Shown piece after piece: positions 41,500-49,880 of a stretch of DNA of 64,000 bases. The stretch is from Streptomyces sp. ISL-87 (lineage in GTDB: Bacteria; Actinomycetota; Actinomycetes; Streptomycetales; Streptomycetaceae), in contig NZ_JAGGOY010000051.1 in assembly GCF_018614095.1 (NCBI RefSeq), positions 1 through 64,000 on the forward strand. Direction: 5' to 3'. Every line of letters starts with the position of its first letter. Position 1 is the stretch's first letter. A model generated the notes under the pieces. That model ran no database searches. It saw nothing but the letters and a program-made list of their open reading frames with translations, and was not told where the DNA came from. The translations under genes and the position numbers were made by a program.

Positions 41500-42804
41500 G
41501 TGGCACGGAAGATCGGCAGCCGGTACACCGCGCACCAGATCCTGGGGCGCGGCAGCGCGGGCACGGTGTGGCTGGGCGAGGGGCCGGACGGGCCCGTCGC
41601 CGTCAAACTGCTGCGCGAGGACCTCGCGTCCGACCAGGAGCTGGTCGGGCGGTTCGTCCAGGAGCGCAGCGCGCTGCTCGGCCTGGAACACCCGCACGTG
41701 GTCTCCGTCCGCGACCTCGTCGTCGACGGCAACGACCTCGCCCTCGTCATGGCCCTCGTCCGGGGTACGGACCTCCGTACGCGCCTCGACCGCGAGCGGC
41801 GGCTCGCCCCCGAGGCGGCCGTGGCGATCGTCGCGGACGTGGCGGACGCGCTGGCGGCGGCGCACGCGGCGGGCGTGGTGCACCGCGACGTCAAGCCGGA
41901 GAACGTCCTGCTGGACATGCAGGGCCCGCTCGGCCCGGGCGGCGCGCACCCGGCGCTGCTGACCGACTTCGGCGTGGCCAAGCTGATCGACTCCCCGCGG
42001 CGGACCTCCGGGACCGGCGGCGGCGTCGGTGGTGGTGGCGTTGGTGGCGGCGGGCGGGCCATGGCCCCGCCGACGCGGATCATCGGCACGCCGGACTATC
42101 TGGCGCCGGAGATCGTGGAGGGGCTGCCTCCGCGGGCGGCGGTGGACATATACGCGCTGGCCACGGTGCTGTACGAGCTGCTGGCCGGGTTCACGCCGTT
42201 CGGCGGCGGGCACCCGGGGGCGGTGCTGCGGCGGCATGTGACGGAAACGGTCGTTCCGCTGCCGGGGATCCCGGACGAGCTGTGGCAGCTGATGGTCCAG
42301 TGCCTGGCCAAGGCCCCGGCCTCGCGGCTGCGGGCGTCGGAGCTGTCCGCGCGGCTGCGGGACCTGCTGCCGCTGCTGGTCGGGATGCCGCCGCTGGATG
42401 TGGACGAGCCGGACGATCTCGAACCGGATCCCTCGGATCGCCCGGAGGAGGCGCCCGCGGCCACCGATCCGGTGCGGCGGCGGGGGGTGGTTCCGCTGGT
42501 GCCGGGGTCTGCGACGGACTCCAACCGGGACACCCATACGTCGATGCGGGTGCCGGGGCCGGACGAGCTGGCCGGGGGTGCGCTGGGTACGGCCCGCGTC
42601 CCGCGCCCCTCGGGCGGGCACCGGCCGGGCTCCGCCCGGCACCGGGCGGACACGGTCCGCAAGCGGAGGCTGATGCTTTCGGCGTCGGCGGTGCTGCTGG
42701 CTGCTGCGCTGGGCGTGGGCGGCTGGCTCGCCGCCTCCGGCGACCCGGCCACCCCACCGCCCCCGGACGGCAAACACACCGCCCCCCTCACCCCCCGGCC
42801 CTAG
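41500..42804 (+). CDS. pkaB: Membrane Ser/Thr protein kinase, PkaB-type
   Basis: The 434-residue protein has a kinase domain (about 9-270): glycine loop GRGSAG (16-21), Lys36, catalytic Asp130 in HRDVKPEN, DFG (156-158) and APE (202-204). Between DFG and APE the activation segment contains an added Gly/Val stretch (171-185, GTGGGVGGGGVGGGG), not present in the neighbouring kinase. A transmembrane helix lies near 389-408 and the protein ends with a short Pro-rich tail. GTG at 41500 has GGGAG 5 bases upstream. Its closeness to PkaA suggests a gene duplication. Substrates are unknown. Confidence 0.9.
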   Translation: MARKIGSRYTAHQILGRGSAGTVWLGEGPDGPVAVKLLREDLASDQELVGRFVQERSALLGLEHPHVVSVRDLVVDGNDLALVMALVRGTDLRTRLDRERRLAPEAAVAIVADVADALAAAHAAGVVHRDVKPENVLLDMQGPLGPGGAHPALLTDFGVAKLIDSPRRTSGTGGGVGGGGVGGGGRAMAPPTRIIGTPDYLAPEIVEGLPPRAAVDIYALATVLYELLAGFTPFGGGHPGAVLRRHVTETVVPLPGIPDELWQLMVQCLAKAPASRLRASELSARLRDLLPLLVGMPPLDVDEPDDLEPDPSDRPEEAPAATDPVRRRGVVPLVPGSATDSNRDTHTSMRVPGPDELAGGALGTARVPRPSGGHRPGSARHRADTVRKRRLMLSASAVLLAAALGVGGWLAASGDPATPPPPDGKHTAPLTPRP

Positions 42805-42866
42805 CCGCCGCCGCCCCGCTGCGCGGAGCCCTGCCCGGTCCTCGAACGCCTGGACGGCTGAAGCCC

Positions 42867-42912
42867 CTGGGGCTTCGCCCCAGACCCCGCGCCTCAAACG
42901 CCGGCGAGGCTG
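42867..42912. repeat. Copy of the dispersed Streptomyces repeat after pkaB
   Basis: The hairpin CTGGGGC-TTC-GCCCCAG (42867-42883) is followed by GCGCCTCAAACGCCGGCGAG (42889-42908), the same arm as in the element at 60480-60608. It lies between convergent genes and may also terminate pkaB. The rest of the gap to 43004 shows no gene. Confidence 0.75.
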
Positions 42913-43004
42913 GGTGGTGCGGCGGGGGTCCGGGGACTCTGACCCGGGAAACGGAGAAAGGGCGGGGCGGGGAGGGGAAGGCCCGCGGAGCGGGGCCCGG
43001 AGGG

Positions 43005-44006
43005 CTAGGCCTCGACCAGTTCCGGGTGCCAGCGCCGCGCAACGGCCGGGTGCGCCCGAACCCACCCCTTCAGCTCGTTACGCCCGTACTCCGCATGGAG
43101 GGGGTTCGACGCGTCGTGGGCGATACCGGGCGCCGACCGCAGGTACTCACCCGGGACCGTGTCCACCACCGCGTCCAGCCGCGGGTTGTAGAAGAACGGC
43201 ACCGAATACCGCTCCACCGCCCCCGGCGGGCTCACCACCCGGTGGTCCGTGGCCGTCAGGTAGCCCTCCGTCGCGATCTCCAGCAGCTCGCCCAGGTTGA
43301 CGACGAACGCCCCCGCCATCGGCGGCACGTCCAGGTACTCCCCGTCCCGGACCACCTGGAGGCCGCCCACCGAGTCCTGGAGCAGCAGGGTCAGGAAGCC
43401 GTAGTCCTTGTGGGCCCCCACCCCCTGGTCGGCTCCCGACGGCGCGGATCCCGGGTAGCGGATCAGCTTCGTGTGCAGGTGGGGCCGGTCCGCGAAGGCC
43501 GCGTCGAAGAAGTCCGCCGGGGCGCCGATCGAGGTCAGGAGCTCCTGGAGCAGCCGGTGCGCCACCGCGGCCAGCCGCGCCTGCCACTCCAGCACCGCCG
43601 TCCGCAGCTCCGGCAGCGCCGCCGGCCACTGGTTCGGTCCCTCCAGCCACAGGTACGCCGGATCCCCCGGCCCCAGCGCCGGCGCCGGCCGCTCGGCGCC
43701 GACGTCCAGCTGGTCCCGCCAGTCGGAGGCCCCGCCCGTCAGCTCATGGCCGATCCTGGTGTAGCCGCGGAAGTGCGGGGAGTTCAGATTGCTCACGGCC
43801 AGCCGGTCGGTCTCCGGCAGTGCGAAGAAAGCCCTGGTCAGCTCCAGGATGCGGGCGGTCTCCGCATCGGTGACCCCGTGCCCGGTGAGGTGCAGGAAGC
43901 CGGTGTCCCTCGCTGCCGCGTGCAGCTTCTTCAGGAAGTCGCCCCGCTGGGCGGGGTCGTCGGCTTGGGCGAGGTCAAGGACAGGGAGGGTGTGCGCGGA
44001 CGGCAT
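43005..44006 (-). CDS. 2-oxoglutarate/Fe(II)-dependent oxygenase (isopenicillin N synthase-like family)
   Basis: The 333-residue protein belongs to the plant-type and IPNS-like oxygenases. The N-terminal DIOX_N part contains FLHLTGHGV and FRGYTRIGHELTGG. The iron ligands His199, Asp201 (VGAHKDYG) and His255 (TDHRV) are all present, as is the co-substrate-binding Arg266-x-Ser268. It therefore should be an active oxidase or hydroxylase. Similar stand-alone genes are common in Streptomyces, and their substrates are mostly unknown. ATG at 44006 has GGAG 5 bases upstream. No biosynthetic genes adjoin it; prfB is divergent. Confidence 0.88.
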   Translation of the reverse strand: MPSAHTLPVLDLAQADDPAQRGDFLKKLHAAARDTGFLHLTGHGVTDAETARILELTRAFFALPETDRLAVSNLNSPHFRGYTRIGHELTGGASDWRDQLDVGAERPAPALGPGDPAYLWLEGPNQWPAALPELRTAVLEWQARLAAVAHRLLQELLTSIGAPADFFDAAFADRPHLHTKLIRYPGSAPSGADQGVGAHKDYGFLTLLLQDSVGGLQVVRDGEYLDVPPMAGAFVVNLGELLEIATEGYLTATDHRVVSPPGAVERYSVPFFYNPRLDAVVDTVPGEYLRSAPGIAHDASNPLHAEYGRNELKGWVRAHPAVARRWHPELVEA

Positions 44007-44330
44007 GACGGCTCCGTTTCGGGATGTCACGGGGTCCTGTTCCCGGGGATGTCGGGGCAGCGGATGGAGGGGGCCGCCGGCAGGGATGTCGCCGGGGCCG
44101 CGGGACCGCGTACAGGACCAAGTCGGATCGGTGTGGATCAGGCTTGGGGAAAGTCCGGCGGCGGACAGCTCGTCGTGGTGACACGCATGTGGTCCACATG
44201 GCGGCGCTTCACGAGGAGAACAGTCATACGGTGAGCGTACGCCCGTACCCCCGCCCGCCAGAACGGGTTGATACAGGCGCGATCGAGCCTGGCCGGACAG
44301 GGCCGTCCGATGACCGGCTACGCTGGACCC

Positions 44331-45440
44331 GTGGCAGTCGTCGATGTTTCCGAAGAGCTGAAGTCCCTCTCCTCGACCATGGGGTCGATCGAGGCCGTCC
44401 TGGACCTCGACAAGCTGAGGGCAGATATCGCCGTGCTCGAGGAGCAGGCCGCCGCGCCGTCCCTGTGGGACGACCCGGAAGCCGCCCAGAAGATCACGAG
44501 CAAGCTTTCGCACCTCCAGGCCGAGGTCCGCAAGACCGAGACCCTGCGCGGGCGCATCGACGACCTTTCGGTGTTGTTCGAGCTCGCCCAGGAGATGGAC
44601 GACGCGGACACCCTCGCCGAGGCGGAGACCGAGCTGGTCTCCGTACGCAAGGCGCTGGACGAGATGGAAGTCCGGACCCTCCTCTCCGGCGAGTACGCCG
44701 AGCGCGAGGCCCTGGTCAACATCCGCGCCGAGGCCGGCGGCGTCGACGCCTCCGACTTCGCCGAGCGCCTCCAGCGCATGTACCTGCGCTGGGCCGAGCG
44801 CCACGGCTACTCCACCGAGATCTACGAGACCTCGTACGCGGAAGAGGCCGGCATCAAGTCGACCACCTTCGTCGTCAAGGCCCCGTACGCCTACGGCACG
44901 CTCTCGGTCGAGCAGGGCACCCACCGCCTCGTGCGCATCTCGCCCTTCGACAACCAGGGCCGCCGCCAGACTTCCTTCGCGGGTGTCGAAGTGCTGCCGG
45001 TCGTCGAGTCCAGCGACCACGTCGAGATCGACGAGGGCGAACTGCGCATCGACGTGTACCGCGCCTCCGGCCCCGGCGGCCAGGGCGTCAACACGACCGA
45101 CTCGGCGGTGCGCATCACGCACATCCCGACCGGCATCGTGGTCTCCTGCCAGAACGAGCGCTCGCAGATCCAGAACAAGGCCAGCGCCATGAACGTCCTC
45201 CAGGCCAAGCTGCTGGAGCGGCGCCGCCAGGAGGAGCAGGCCAAGATGGACGCCCTCAAGGACGGCGGCAGCTCCTGGGGCAACCAGATGCGGTCCTACG
45301 TCCTGCACCCGTACCAGATGGTCAAGGACCTGCGGACGGAGTTCGAGGTCGGCAACCCGCAGGCGGTGCTCGACGGCGAGATCGACGGCTTCCTGGAGGC
45401 GGGCATCCGCTGGCGCAAGCAGCAGGAGCAGACCGCGTAA
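44331..45440 (+). CDS. prfB: Peptide chain release factor 2
   Basis: The 369-residue protein recognises UGA and UAA stop codons. The tripeptide SPF in RISPFDNQ is the stop-codon reader and GGQ (249-251) in SGPGGQGVNTTDSA triggers peptide release. Length and motifs are those of RF2. The reading frame is continuous: there is no in-frame UGA or programmed +1 frameshift of the kind that regulates prfB in E. coli. GTG at 44331 is chosen because homology begins there (VAVVDVSEELKSL). A strong terminator follows. Confidence 0.97.
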   Translation: MAVVDVSEELKSLSSTMGSIEAVLDLDKLRADIAVLEEQAAAPSLWDDPEAAQKITSKLSHLQAEVRKTETLRGRIDDLSVLFELAQEMDDADTLAEAETELVSVRKALDEMEVRTLLSGEYAEREALVNIRAEAGGVDASDFAERLQRMYLRWAERHGYSTEIYETSYAEEAGIKSTTFVVKAPYAYGTLSVEQGTHRLVRISPFDNQGRRQTSFAGVEVLPVVESSDHVEIDEGELRIDVYRASGPGGQGVNTTDSAVRITHIPTGIVVSCQNERSQIQNKASAMNVLQAKLLERRRQEEQAKMDALKDGGSSWGNQMRSYVLHPYQMVKDLRTEFEVGNPQAVLDGEIDGFLEAGIRWRKQQEQTA

Positions 45441-45458
45441 CACCCCACGCACACGTGA

Positions 45459-45493
45459 AGGGCCCGGACACCACATGGTGGTGTCCGGGCCCT
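45459..45493 (+). terminator. Hairpin terminator after prfB
   Basis: AGGGCCCGGACACCAC (45459-45474) pairs with GTGGTGTCCGGGCCCT (45478-45493) with a three-base loop. It separates prfB from the convergent zinc-ribbon gene. Confidence 0.88.
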
Positions 45494-45561
45494 CACGCGT
45501 TGTCGTCCAGTCAGGCGGGCCCAAGCGGGCCTACGCGGCTCCAGGCAGGCCTAGGCGAGGC

Positions 45562-45756
45562 CTAGGCGGTCTGCTGGGCCACCAGTGCCAGCGCTGCCAC
45601 CAGCACCACCAGAAGCACGATGAGCGCCATGGGGTTCAGGCCTGCGAAGGGGCTGCTCTCCTGCTGGAGGCGCTCCCGGTTCGCCCGGCACACCGGGCAG
45701 CGGCCCTGGCTGACGGGCGCGGCGCAGTTCGCGCACACGAGCCGGTCATACGTCAT
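45562..45756 (-). CDS. Small zinc-ribbon membrane protein
   Basis: The 64-residue protein has two CxxC pairs (Cys8/Cys11 and Cys20/Cys23), forming a zinc ribbon, then a polar linker and a hydrophobic C-terminal helix (about 44-61). It resembles a family of tiny actinobacterial proteins of unknown function encoded near prfB and ftsEX. ATG at 45756 is supported by AGGAGGA about 5 bases upstream. The zinc ribbon would face the cytoplasm with the helix as a tail anchor. The gene is easily missed because a longer overlapping frame starts further upstream. Confidence 0.8.
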   Translation of the reverse strand: MTYDRLVCANCAAPVSQGRCPVCRANRERLQQESSPFAGLNPMALIVLLVVLVAALALVAQQTA

Positions 45757-45948
45757 GCGCTCCTCCTCTCGTTCCCCTGGTACTCCTGGTATAACGGCGC
45801 GGGGAACCAGACCGTTCCCCCTACCACTGTGCCAGCTCTCACGACATTCGGCGCGGCCCGTCCGGGCAATCGCGATACTGCCCCTCCGTGACCAGGGGAT
45901 ATATCGGGCAACTCCGGACGCCGGGTCCCCACCGCCCGCCCGTTCGCG

Positions 45949-45954
45949 TAGGGT
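45949..45954 (+). promoter_or_regulatory. Candidate -10 element for ftsE
   Basis: TAGGGT fits TANNNT and lies about 36 bases before the ftsE GTG. No good -35 hexamer is present. Confidence 0.3.
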
Positions 45955-45989
45955 CACGCACACCTACCCCCGGCGACCGTGGTGCACCC

Positions 45990-46679
45990 GTGATCCGATT
46001 CGACAACGTCTCCAAGTCCTACCCGAAGCAGAACCGTCCCGCACTCAGAGATGTCTCCCTGGACATCGCGAAGGGCGAGTTCGTCTTCCTGGTCGGCTCC
46101 TCCGGCTCCGGCAAGTCCACCTTCCTGCGGCTGGTCCTGCGCGAGGAGCGGGCGAGCCACGGCCAGGTGCACGTCCTGGGCAAGGACCTCGCCAAGCTCT
46201 CCAACTGGAAGGTCCCGCAGATGCGGCGCCAGCTGGGGACCGTGTTCCAGGACTTCCGCCTGCTGCCCAACAAGACGGTGGCCGAGAACGTGGCCTTCGC
46301 CCAAGAGGTCATCGGCAAGCCGAGGGGCGAGATCCGCAAGGCCGTCCCGCAGGTCCTCGAACTGGTGGGCCTGGGCGGCAAGGAGGACCGGATGCCGGGC
46401 GAGCTCTCCGGCGGTGAGCAGCAGCGCGTCGCCATCGCCCGCGCCTTCGTCAACCGCCCCGCCTTGCTGATCGCGGACGAGCCCACCGGCAACCTCGACC
46501 CGCAGACCTCCGTCGGAATCATGAAGCTGCTGGACCGGATCAACCGGACCGGTACCACCGTGATCATGGCGACGCACGACCAGCAGATCGTGGACCAGAT
46601 GCGCAAGCGCGTCATCGAACTCGAACAGGGCCGTCTCGTCCGCGACCAGTCGCGCGGCGTCTACGGCTACCAGCACTGA
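45990..46679 (+). CDS. ftsE: Cell division ATP-binding protein FtsE
   Basis: The 229-residue ATPase works with FtsX to switch on peptidoglycan hydrolases at the division site. Walker A is GSSGSGKST (36-44), the signature LSGGEQQRVAIA is near 137, and Walker B LIADEPTGNLD follows with the switch His in ATHD. GTG at 45990 fits the family N-terminus (VIRFDNVSKSY). ftsX follows 17 bases later, so the two form an operon. An S41 protease and smpB follow, an order I recall from other Streptomyces. Confidence 0.97.
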   Translation: MIRFDNVSKSYPKQNRPALRDVSLDIAKGEFVFLVGSSGSGKSTFLRLVLREERASHGQVHVLGKDLAKLSNWKVPQMRRQLGTVFQDFRLLPNKTVAENVAFAQEVIGKPRGEIRKAVPQVLELVGLGGKEDRMPGELSGGEQQRVAIARAFVNRPALLIADEPTGNLDPQTSVGIMKLLDRINRTGTTVIMATHDQQIVDQMRKRVIELEQGRLVRDQSRGVYGYQH

Positions 46680-46696
46680 AAGGCCCCTGAGACGCC

Positions 46697-47620
46697 ATGC
46701 GCGCCCAGTTCGTCATGTCGGAGATCGGGGTCGGTCTCCGTCGCAATCTGACCATGACCTTCGCGGTCATCATCTCCGTGGCCCTGTCGCTGGCCCTGTT
46801 CGGTGGCTCCCTGCTCATGCGCGACCAGGTGAGCAAGATGAAGGGCTACTGGTACGACAAGGTCAACGTCTCGATCTACCTCTGCAACAAGAACGACGCC
46901 GAGGGGACCGGCGGCGCCTCCTGCTCCAAGGGTGCGGTGACCCCGGAGCAGAAGCAGGCCCTGCAGACCGAGCTCAAGGGCATGGAACTCGTCGAGGCCG
47001 TCACGTACGAGTCCGCCGACGAGGCCTACAAGCACTACAAGGAGCAGTTCGGCCACACCGCGCTGGCCGCTTCGATCACCCCGGACCAGATGCAGGAATC
47101 CTTCCGGGTGAAGCTCAAGCAGCCCGAGAAGTACAAGGTGATCACCACCTCGTTCGCGGGCCGCGACGGGGTCCAGTCGGTCGCCGACCAGAGCACCGTC
47201 CTGGACAACCTCTTCCGGCTGCTGGGCTATCTCAACTGGGCTGCCCTCGGCATCATGTTGATCATGCTGGTGGTGGCGCTGCTGCTGATCGTCAACACGG
47301 TGCGCGTCTCGGCCTTCAGCCGGCGGCGCGAGACCGGGATCATGCGGCTCGTGGGCGCCTCCAGCTTCTACATCCAGGTGCCGTTCATCATGGAGGCCGC
47401 GTTCGCCGGCCTCATCGGCGCCGTCTTCGCCTGCGGAATGCTGGGCGCAGGCCAGTACTTCGTGATCGACCACGGTGCCTCGCTGCGCGAGAAGATGGAG
47501 TTGATCAACTTCATCGGCTGGGACTCCGTCCTCACCAAGCTGCCGCTGGTGCTGGTCATCGGGGTGCTGATGCCCTCGCTCGCGGCCTTCGTCGCCTTGC
47601 GCAAGTACCTGAAGGTGTGA
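46697..47620 (+). CDS. ftsX: Cell division membrane protein FtsX
   Basis: The 307-residue protein has four membrane segments: one near residue 20-42, then an extracellular domain of about 130 residues, and three segments from about 178 to the end. The extracellular loop is the part known to bind and activate peptidoglycan hydrolases. It contains two cysteines (in SIYLCNKND and GASCSKG) that could pair. It is co-transcribed with ftsE. The likely target hydrolase (NlpC/P60 type) is not encoded in this window. Confidence 0.95.
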   Translation: MRAQFVMSEIGVGLRRNLTMTFAVIISVALSLALFGGSLLMRDQVSKMKGYWYDKVNVSIYLCNKNDAEGTGGASCSKGAVTPEQKQALQTELKGMELVEAVTYESADEAYKHYKEQFGHTALAASITPDQMQESFRVKLKQPEKYKVITTSFAGRDGVQSVADQSTVLDNLFRLLGYLNWAALGIMLIMLVVALLLIVNTVRVSAFSRRRETGIMRLVGASSFYIQVPFIMEAAFAGLIGAVFACGMLGAGQYFVIDHGASLREKMELINFIGWDSVLTKLPLVLVIGVLMPSLAAFVALRKYLKV

Positions 47621-47674
47621 CAAGCGCCCCGTGCGCGGTCCGGCCAACCACCGGTACCGCTGCGGGGCTTGTCC

Positions 47675-47680
47675 TAGACT
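47675..47680 (+). promoter_or_regulatory. -10 element for a leaderless S41 protease transcript
   Basis: TAGACT ends 7 bases before the ATG at 47688, the spacing of leaderless promoters. This suggests the protease is also transcribed independently of ftsEX. Confidence 0.45.
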
Positions 47681-47687
47681 CGACGCC

Positions 47688-48890
47688 ATGCCGGGTCCAC
47701 CCGCCTCCTCTCTCCGGCCCCGCGACCTGCGTCGCGGGGCCGTCTTGACGTTGGCCTTCCTCGCGGCCCTCGGCACCGCCGCGAGCGCGGGCTGCTGGGA
47801 CCGCGCGGACGCCACGGACGCCGCCGGGTTACCAGCGGCAAGCAGTACGAGTGCCCCCGCCGTCCCCGCGCCCGCACCGCCCCGCGAGGCCGGCACCGCC
47901 GACCGGGAGGCCGTGGCCCGCGCCGCCGCCGATGCCGTCGCCGAGGGCAAGTCCGGCAAGAAGGCCGCCCAGGAGGTGGTCAGCCGCAGCGGAGACCGTT
48001 GGGGCGTCGTCTACGACCAGGGCGAGTACGCCGCCTTCACCGAGGACCTCGACGGCCGCTGGACCGGCGTCGGGCTCTGGACCGAGCGCCTGCGGGACGG
48101 CCGCATCGAGATCGACCGGGTCCAGCCCGGCAGCCCCGCCGCCCGGGCCGGCCTGACCGCCGGGGACCGGCTGCTGAGTGTCGACGGCCACCGCGTCACG
48201 GGGCTGGCCGTGGCCGAGGTGGTGGCCCTGCTGCGCGGCGAGGCCGGCACCCGGGTCGTACTGAGCCTCAGCCGGGACGGCGTCACCCTCACCGAGACCG
48301 TCCGCCGCGAACAGCTGCGCTCCGAGCCCGTGACCGTACGGCTGCTCCCGGGCGGGATCACCGTCATCAAGGTCGCCTCCTTCACCCGCGGCTCGGGCGA
48401 ACGCGTTCAGGAAGCCGTGCGGGCGGCCCCCCCCGGCGCCGGCGTGATGCTGGACCTGCGCGGCAACCCGGGCGGGCTGGTCACCGAGGCGGTGAAGGCC
48501 GCCTCCGCCTTCCTGGACGGCGGCCTGGTGGCCACGTACGACGTACGGGGAACCGAGCACGCCCTGTACGCGCCCCGGGGCGGGGACACGGTCAGGCCGC
48601 TGGTCGCGCTGGTCGACGGCGGCACGATGAGCGCGGCCGAGCTGGTCGCGGGCGCCCTCCAGGACCGCGGCCGCGCGGTGACGGTCGGGACGCGGACCTT
48701 CGGCAAGGGCTCGGTGCAGATGCCGACGCAGCTCCCGGACGGCTCGGTGGCCGAGCTGACGGTGGGCACGTACCGCACTCCGGCGGGCCGCAGCCTGGAC
48801 GGCGGCGGCATCAGCCCGGACCTGGCGGCCGACGAAGGGGCCGAGGAGCGGGCCCGTACGGTATTGGGTGGCCTCGGGGTGGGTCCGTAG
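47688..48890 (+). CDS. S41 family C-terminal processing protease with PDZ domain
   Basis: The 400-residue protein is a CtpA-like serine protease. A signal peptide (about 17-34) precedes AGC, a weak lipobox, so it is secreted and perhaps lipid-anchored. A PDZ domain (about 120-200; VQPGSPAARAGLTAGDRLLSV) presents substrate C-termini. The catalytic Ser315 (GGTMSAAEL) and Lys340 (TFGKGSVQ) form the S41 dyad. Codon 48 (47829-47831) is TTA, so full translation needs the bldA tRNA. The gene follows ftsX with its own leaderless-type promoter. Streptomyces FtsX-adjacent proteases may process division or wall enzymes, but no substrate is known. Confidence 0.92.
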   Translation: MPGPPASSLRPRDLRRGAVLTLAFLAALGTAASAGCWDRADATDAAGLPAASSTSAPAVPAPAPPREAGTADREAVARAAADAVAEGKSGKKAAQEVVSRSGDRWGVVYDQGEYAAFTEDLDGRWTGVGLWTERLRDGRIEIDRVQPGSPAARAGLTAGDRLLSVDGHRVTGLAVAEVVALLRGEAGTRVVLSLSRDGVTLTETVRREQLRSEPVTVRLLPGGITVIKVASFTRGSGERVQEAVRAAPPGAGVMLDLRGNPGGLVTEAVKAASAFLDGGLVATYDVRGTEHALYAPRGGDTVRPLVALVDGGTMSAAELVAGALQDRGRAVTVGTRTFGKGSVQMPTQLPDGSVAELTVGTYRTPAGRSLDGGGISPDLAADEGAEERARTVLGGLGVGP

Positions 48891-48908
48891 TGCGAAAATG
48901 GCCGCACT

Positions 48909-49394
48909 ATGGCTAAGGAAAAAGGGCGCAAGCTGATCGCCCAGAACAAGAAGGCGCGGCACGACTACACGATCCTCGACACCTACGAGTGCGGTCTCGT
49001 GCTCACCGGTACCGAGGTGAAGTCCCTGCGCCAGGGCCGTGCCTCCCTGGTGGACGGCTTCGTGTCGATGGAGGGCAACGAGGCCTGGCTGTACAACGTG
49101 CACGTGCCGGAGTACAGCCAGGGCACCTGGACCAACCACAGCGCCCGCCGCAAGCGCAAGCTCCTCATGCACCGCGAGGAGATCGACAAGCTGGACTCGA
49201 AGTCGCAGGAGTCGGGCCACACGATCGTGCCCCTCGCCCTGTACTTCAAGGACGGCCGCGCGAAGATCGAGATCGCGCTGGCGAAGGGCAAGAAGGAGTA
49301 CGACAAGCGTCAGACGCTGCGCGAGAAGCAGGACACCCGCGAGACGAACCGCGCGATCGCGGCGGTGCGGCGCAAGCAGCGCGGCACGGTTTAA
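48909..49394 (+). CDS. smpB: SsrA-binding protein SmpB
   Basis: The 161-residue protein binds tmRNA and delivers it to stalled ribosomes. The OB-fold core (about 15-130) contains GLVLTGTEVKSLRQGR, and the basic C-terminal tail (KKEYDKRQTLREK) mimics a codon-anticodon interaction in the decoding centre. Its gene lies 83 bases before the mature ssrA 5' end, so the two partner genes are adjacent. The start codon has no clear ribosome binding site, but is 18 bases after the protease stop. Confidence 0.97.
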   Translation: MAKEKGRKLIAQNKKARHDYTILDTYECGLVLTGTEVKSLRQGRASLVDGFVSMEGNEAWLYNVHVPEYSQGTWTNHSARRKRKLLMHREEIDKLDSKSQESGHTIVPLALYFKDGRAKIEIALAKGKKEYDKRQTLREKQDTRETNRAIAAVRRKQRGTV

Positions 49395-49444
49395 CCTCCT
49401 GGCACGCGGAGGTGCACTTCGCGTACCATGGCGTCAGCACCTCC
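49394..49444 (+). promoter_or_regulatory. Mutually exclusive hairpins between smpB and ssrA
   Basis: ACCTCC (49394-49399) can pair with GGAGGT (49408-49413), or GGAGGTGC (49408-49415) can pair with GCACCTCC (49437-49444). The middle segment is shared, so only one hairpin can form. The candidate ssrA -10 TACCAT (49424-49429) lies inside the second loop. Confidence 0.5.
49424..49429 (+). promoter_or_regulatory. Candidate -10 element for ssrA
   Basis: TACCAT lies about 49 bases before the mature tmRNA 5' end, so the primary transcript would carry a 5' extension removed by RNase P. The -35 position is weak. I looked for the sigma-R promoter known for Streptomyces ssrA and did not find a good GGAAT-N18-GTT match here. 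Confidence 0.35.
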
Positions 49445-49477
49445 GCTCGCGGGGGATGCTGTTTGTTAAAAAAACAT

Positions 49478-49866
49478 GGGGATGATCGGTTTCGACAGCG
49501 GATGTCGATGCAGGGGAAGCGAGCCGAGGAAGCGGCAATGATCTCGCTAACCATATGTCGCAAACAATAATCGCCAACTCCAAGAGCGATAACTCCCGCT
49601 TCACCCTCGCTGCCTAATAACAGTGAGCTGAAGCCTCTGTGAGGAGCGTCAGCCCGGAAGTGGTCCCGGTCCGGATCCTGGCGTCAATTAGGGATCTAAA
49701 CCTCTAGCCCCGGTCACGGGGGCTGGAGGGAAATCAAACAGTGACTGAGCCCGTCGGAGACTTGTCCGTGTGATCTCCGGGGCCGAGAAAATCGCAGCGG
49801 ACTGCGCTCGGAGAAGCCCTGCTTCTGCACCGTTGGACGCGGGTTCGATTCCCGCCATCTCCACTC
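49478..49866 (+). ncRNA. ssrA: Transfer-messenger RNA (tmRNA)
   Basis: The RNA rescues ribosomes stalled on broken mRNA and tags the nascent peptide for proteolysis. The 5' GGGGATG (49478-49484) pairs with CATCTCC (49856-49862) to close the tRNA-like acceptor stem; A at 49863 is the discriminator. The 3' CCA is not encoded (CTC follows), so it must be added after transcription. The T-arm GGTTCGATTCC is near 49852. The tag frame starts at GCC (49573) and reads ANSKSDNSRFTLAA, followed by two TAA codons (49615-49620). Total length is close to 390 nt, normal for Streptomyces. A hairpin terminator follows at 49881. Confidence 0.96.
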
Positions 49867-49880
49867 ATCCCATGTGGGCT

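Noticed and set aside
43975..44199. Small minus-strand peptide frames upstream of the 2-oxoglutarate oxygenase, including a 16-residue one at 44138-44188
   Set aside because: No ribosome binding site or recognisable leader-peptide motif, and it overlaps the divergent promoter region; composition alone explains it.
44268..44330. In-frame extension and programmed frameshift for prfB
   Set aside because: The frame is continuous from GTG 44331, where family similarity starts; no early in-frame TGA with a slippery site is seen.
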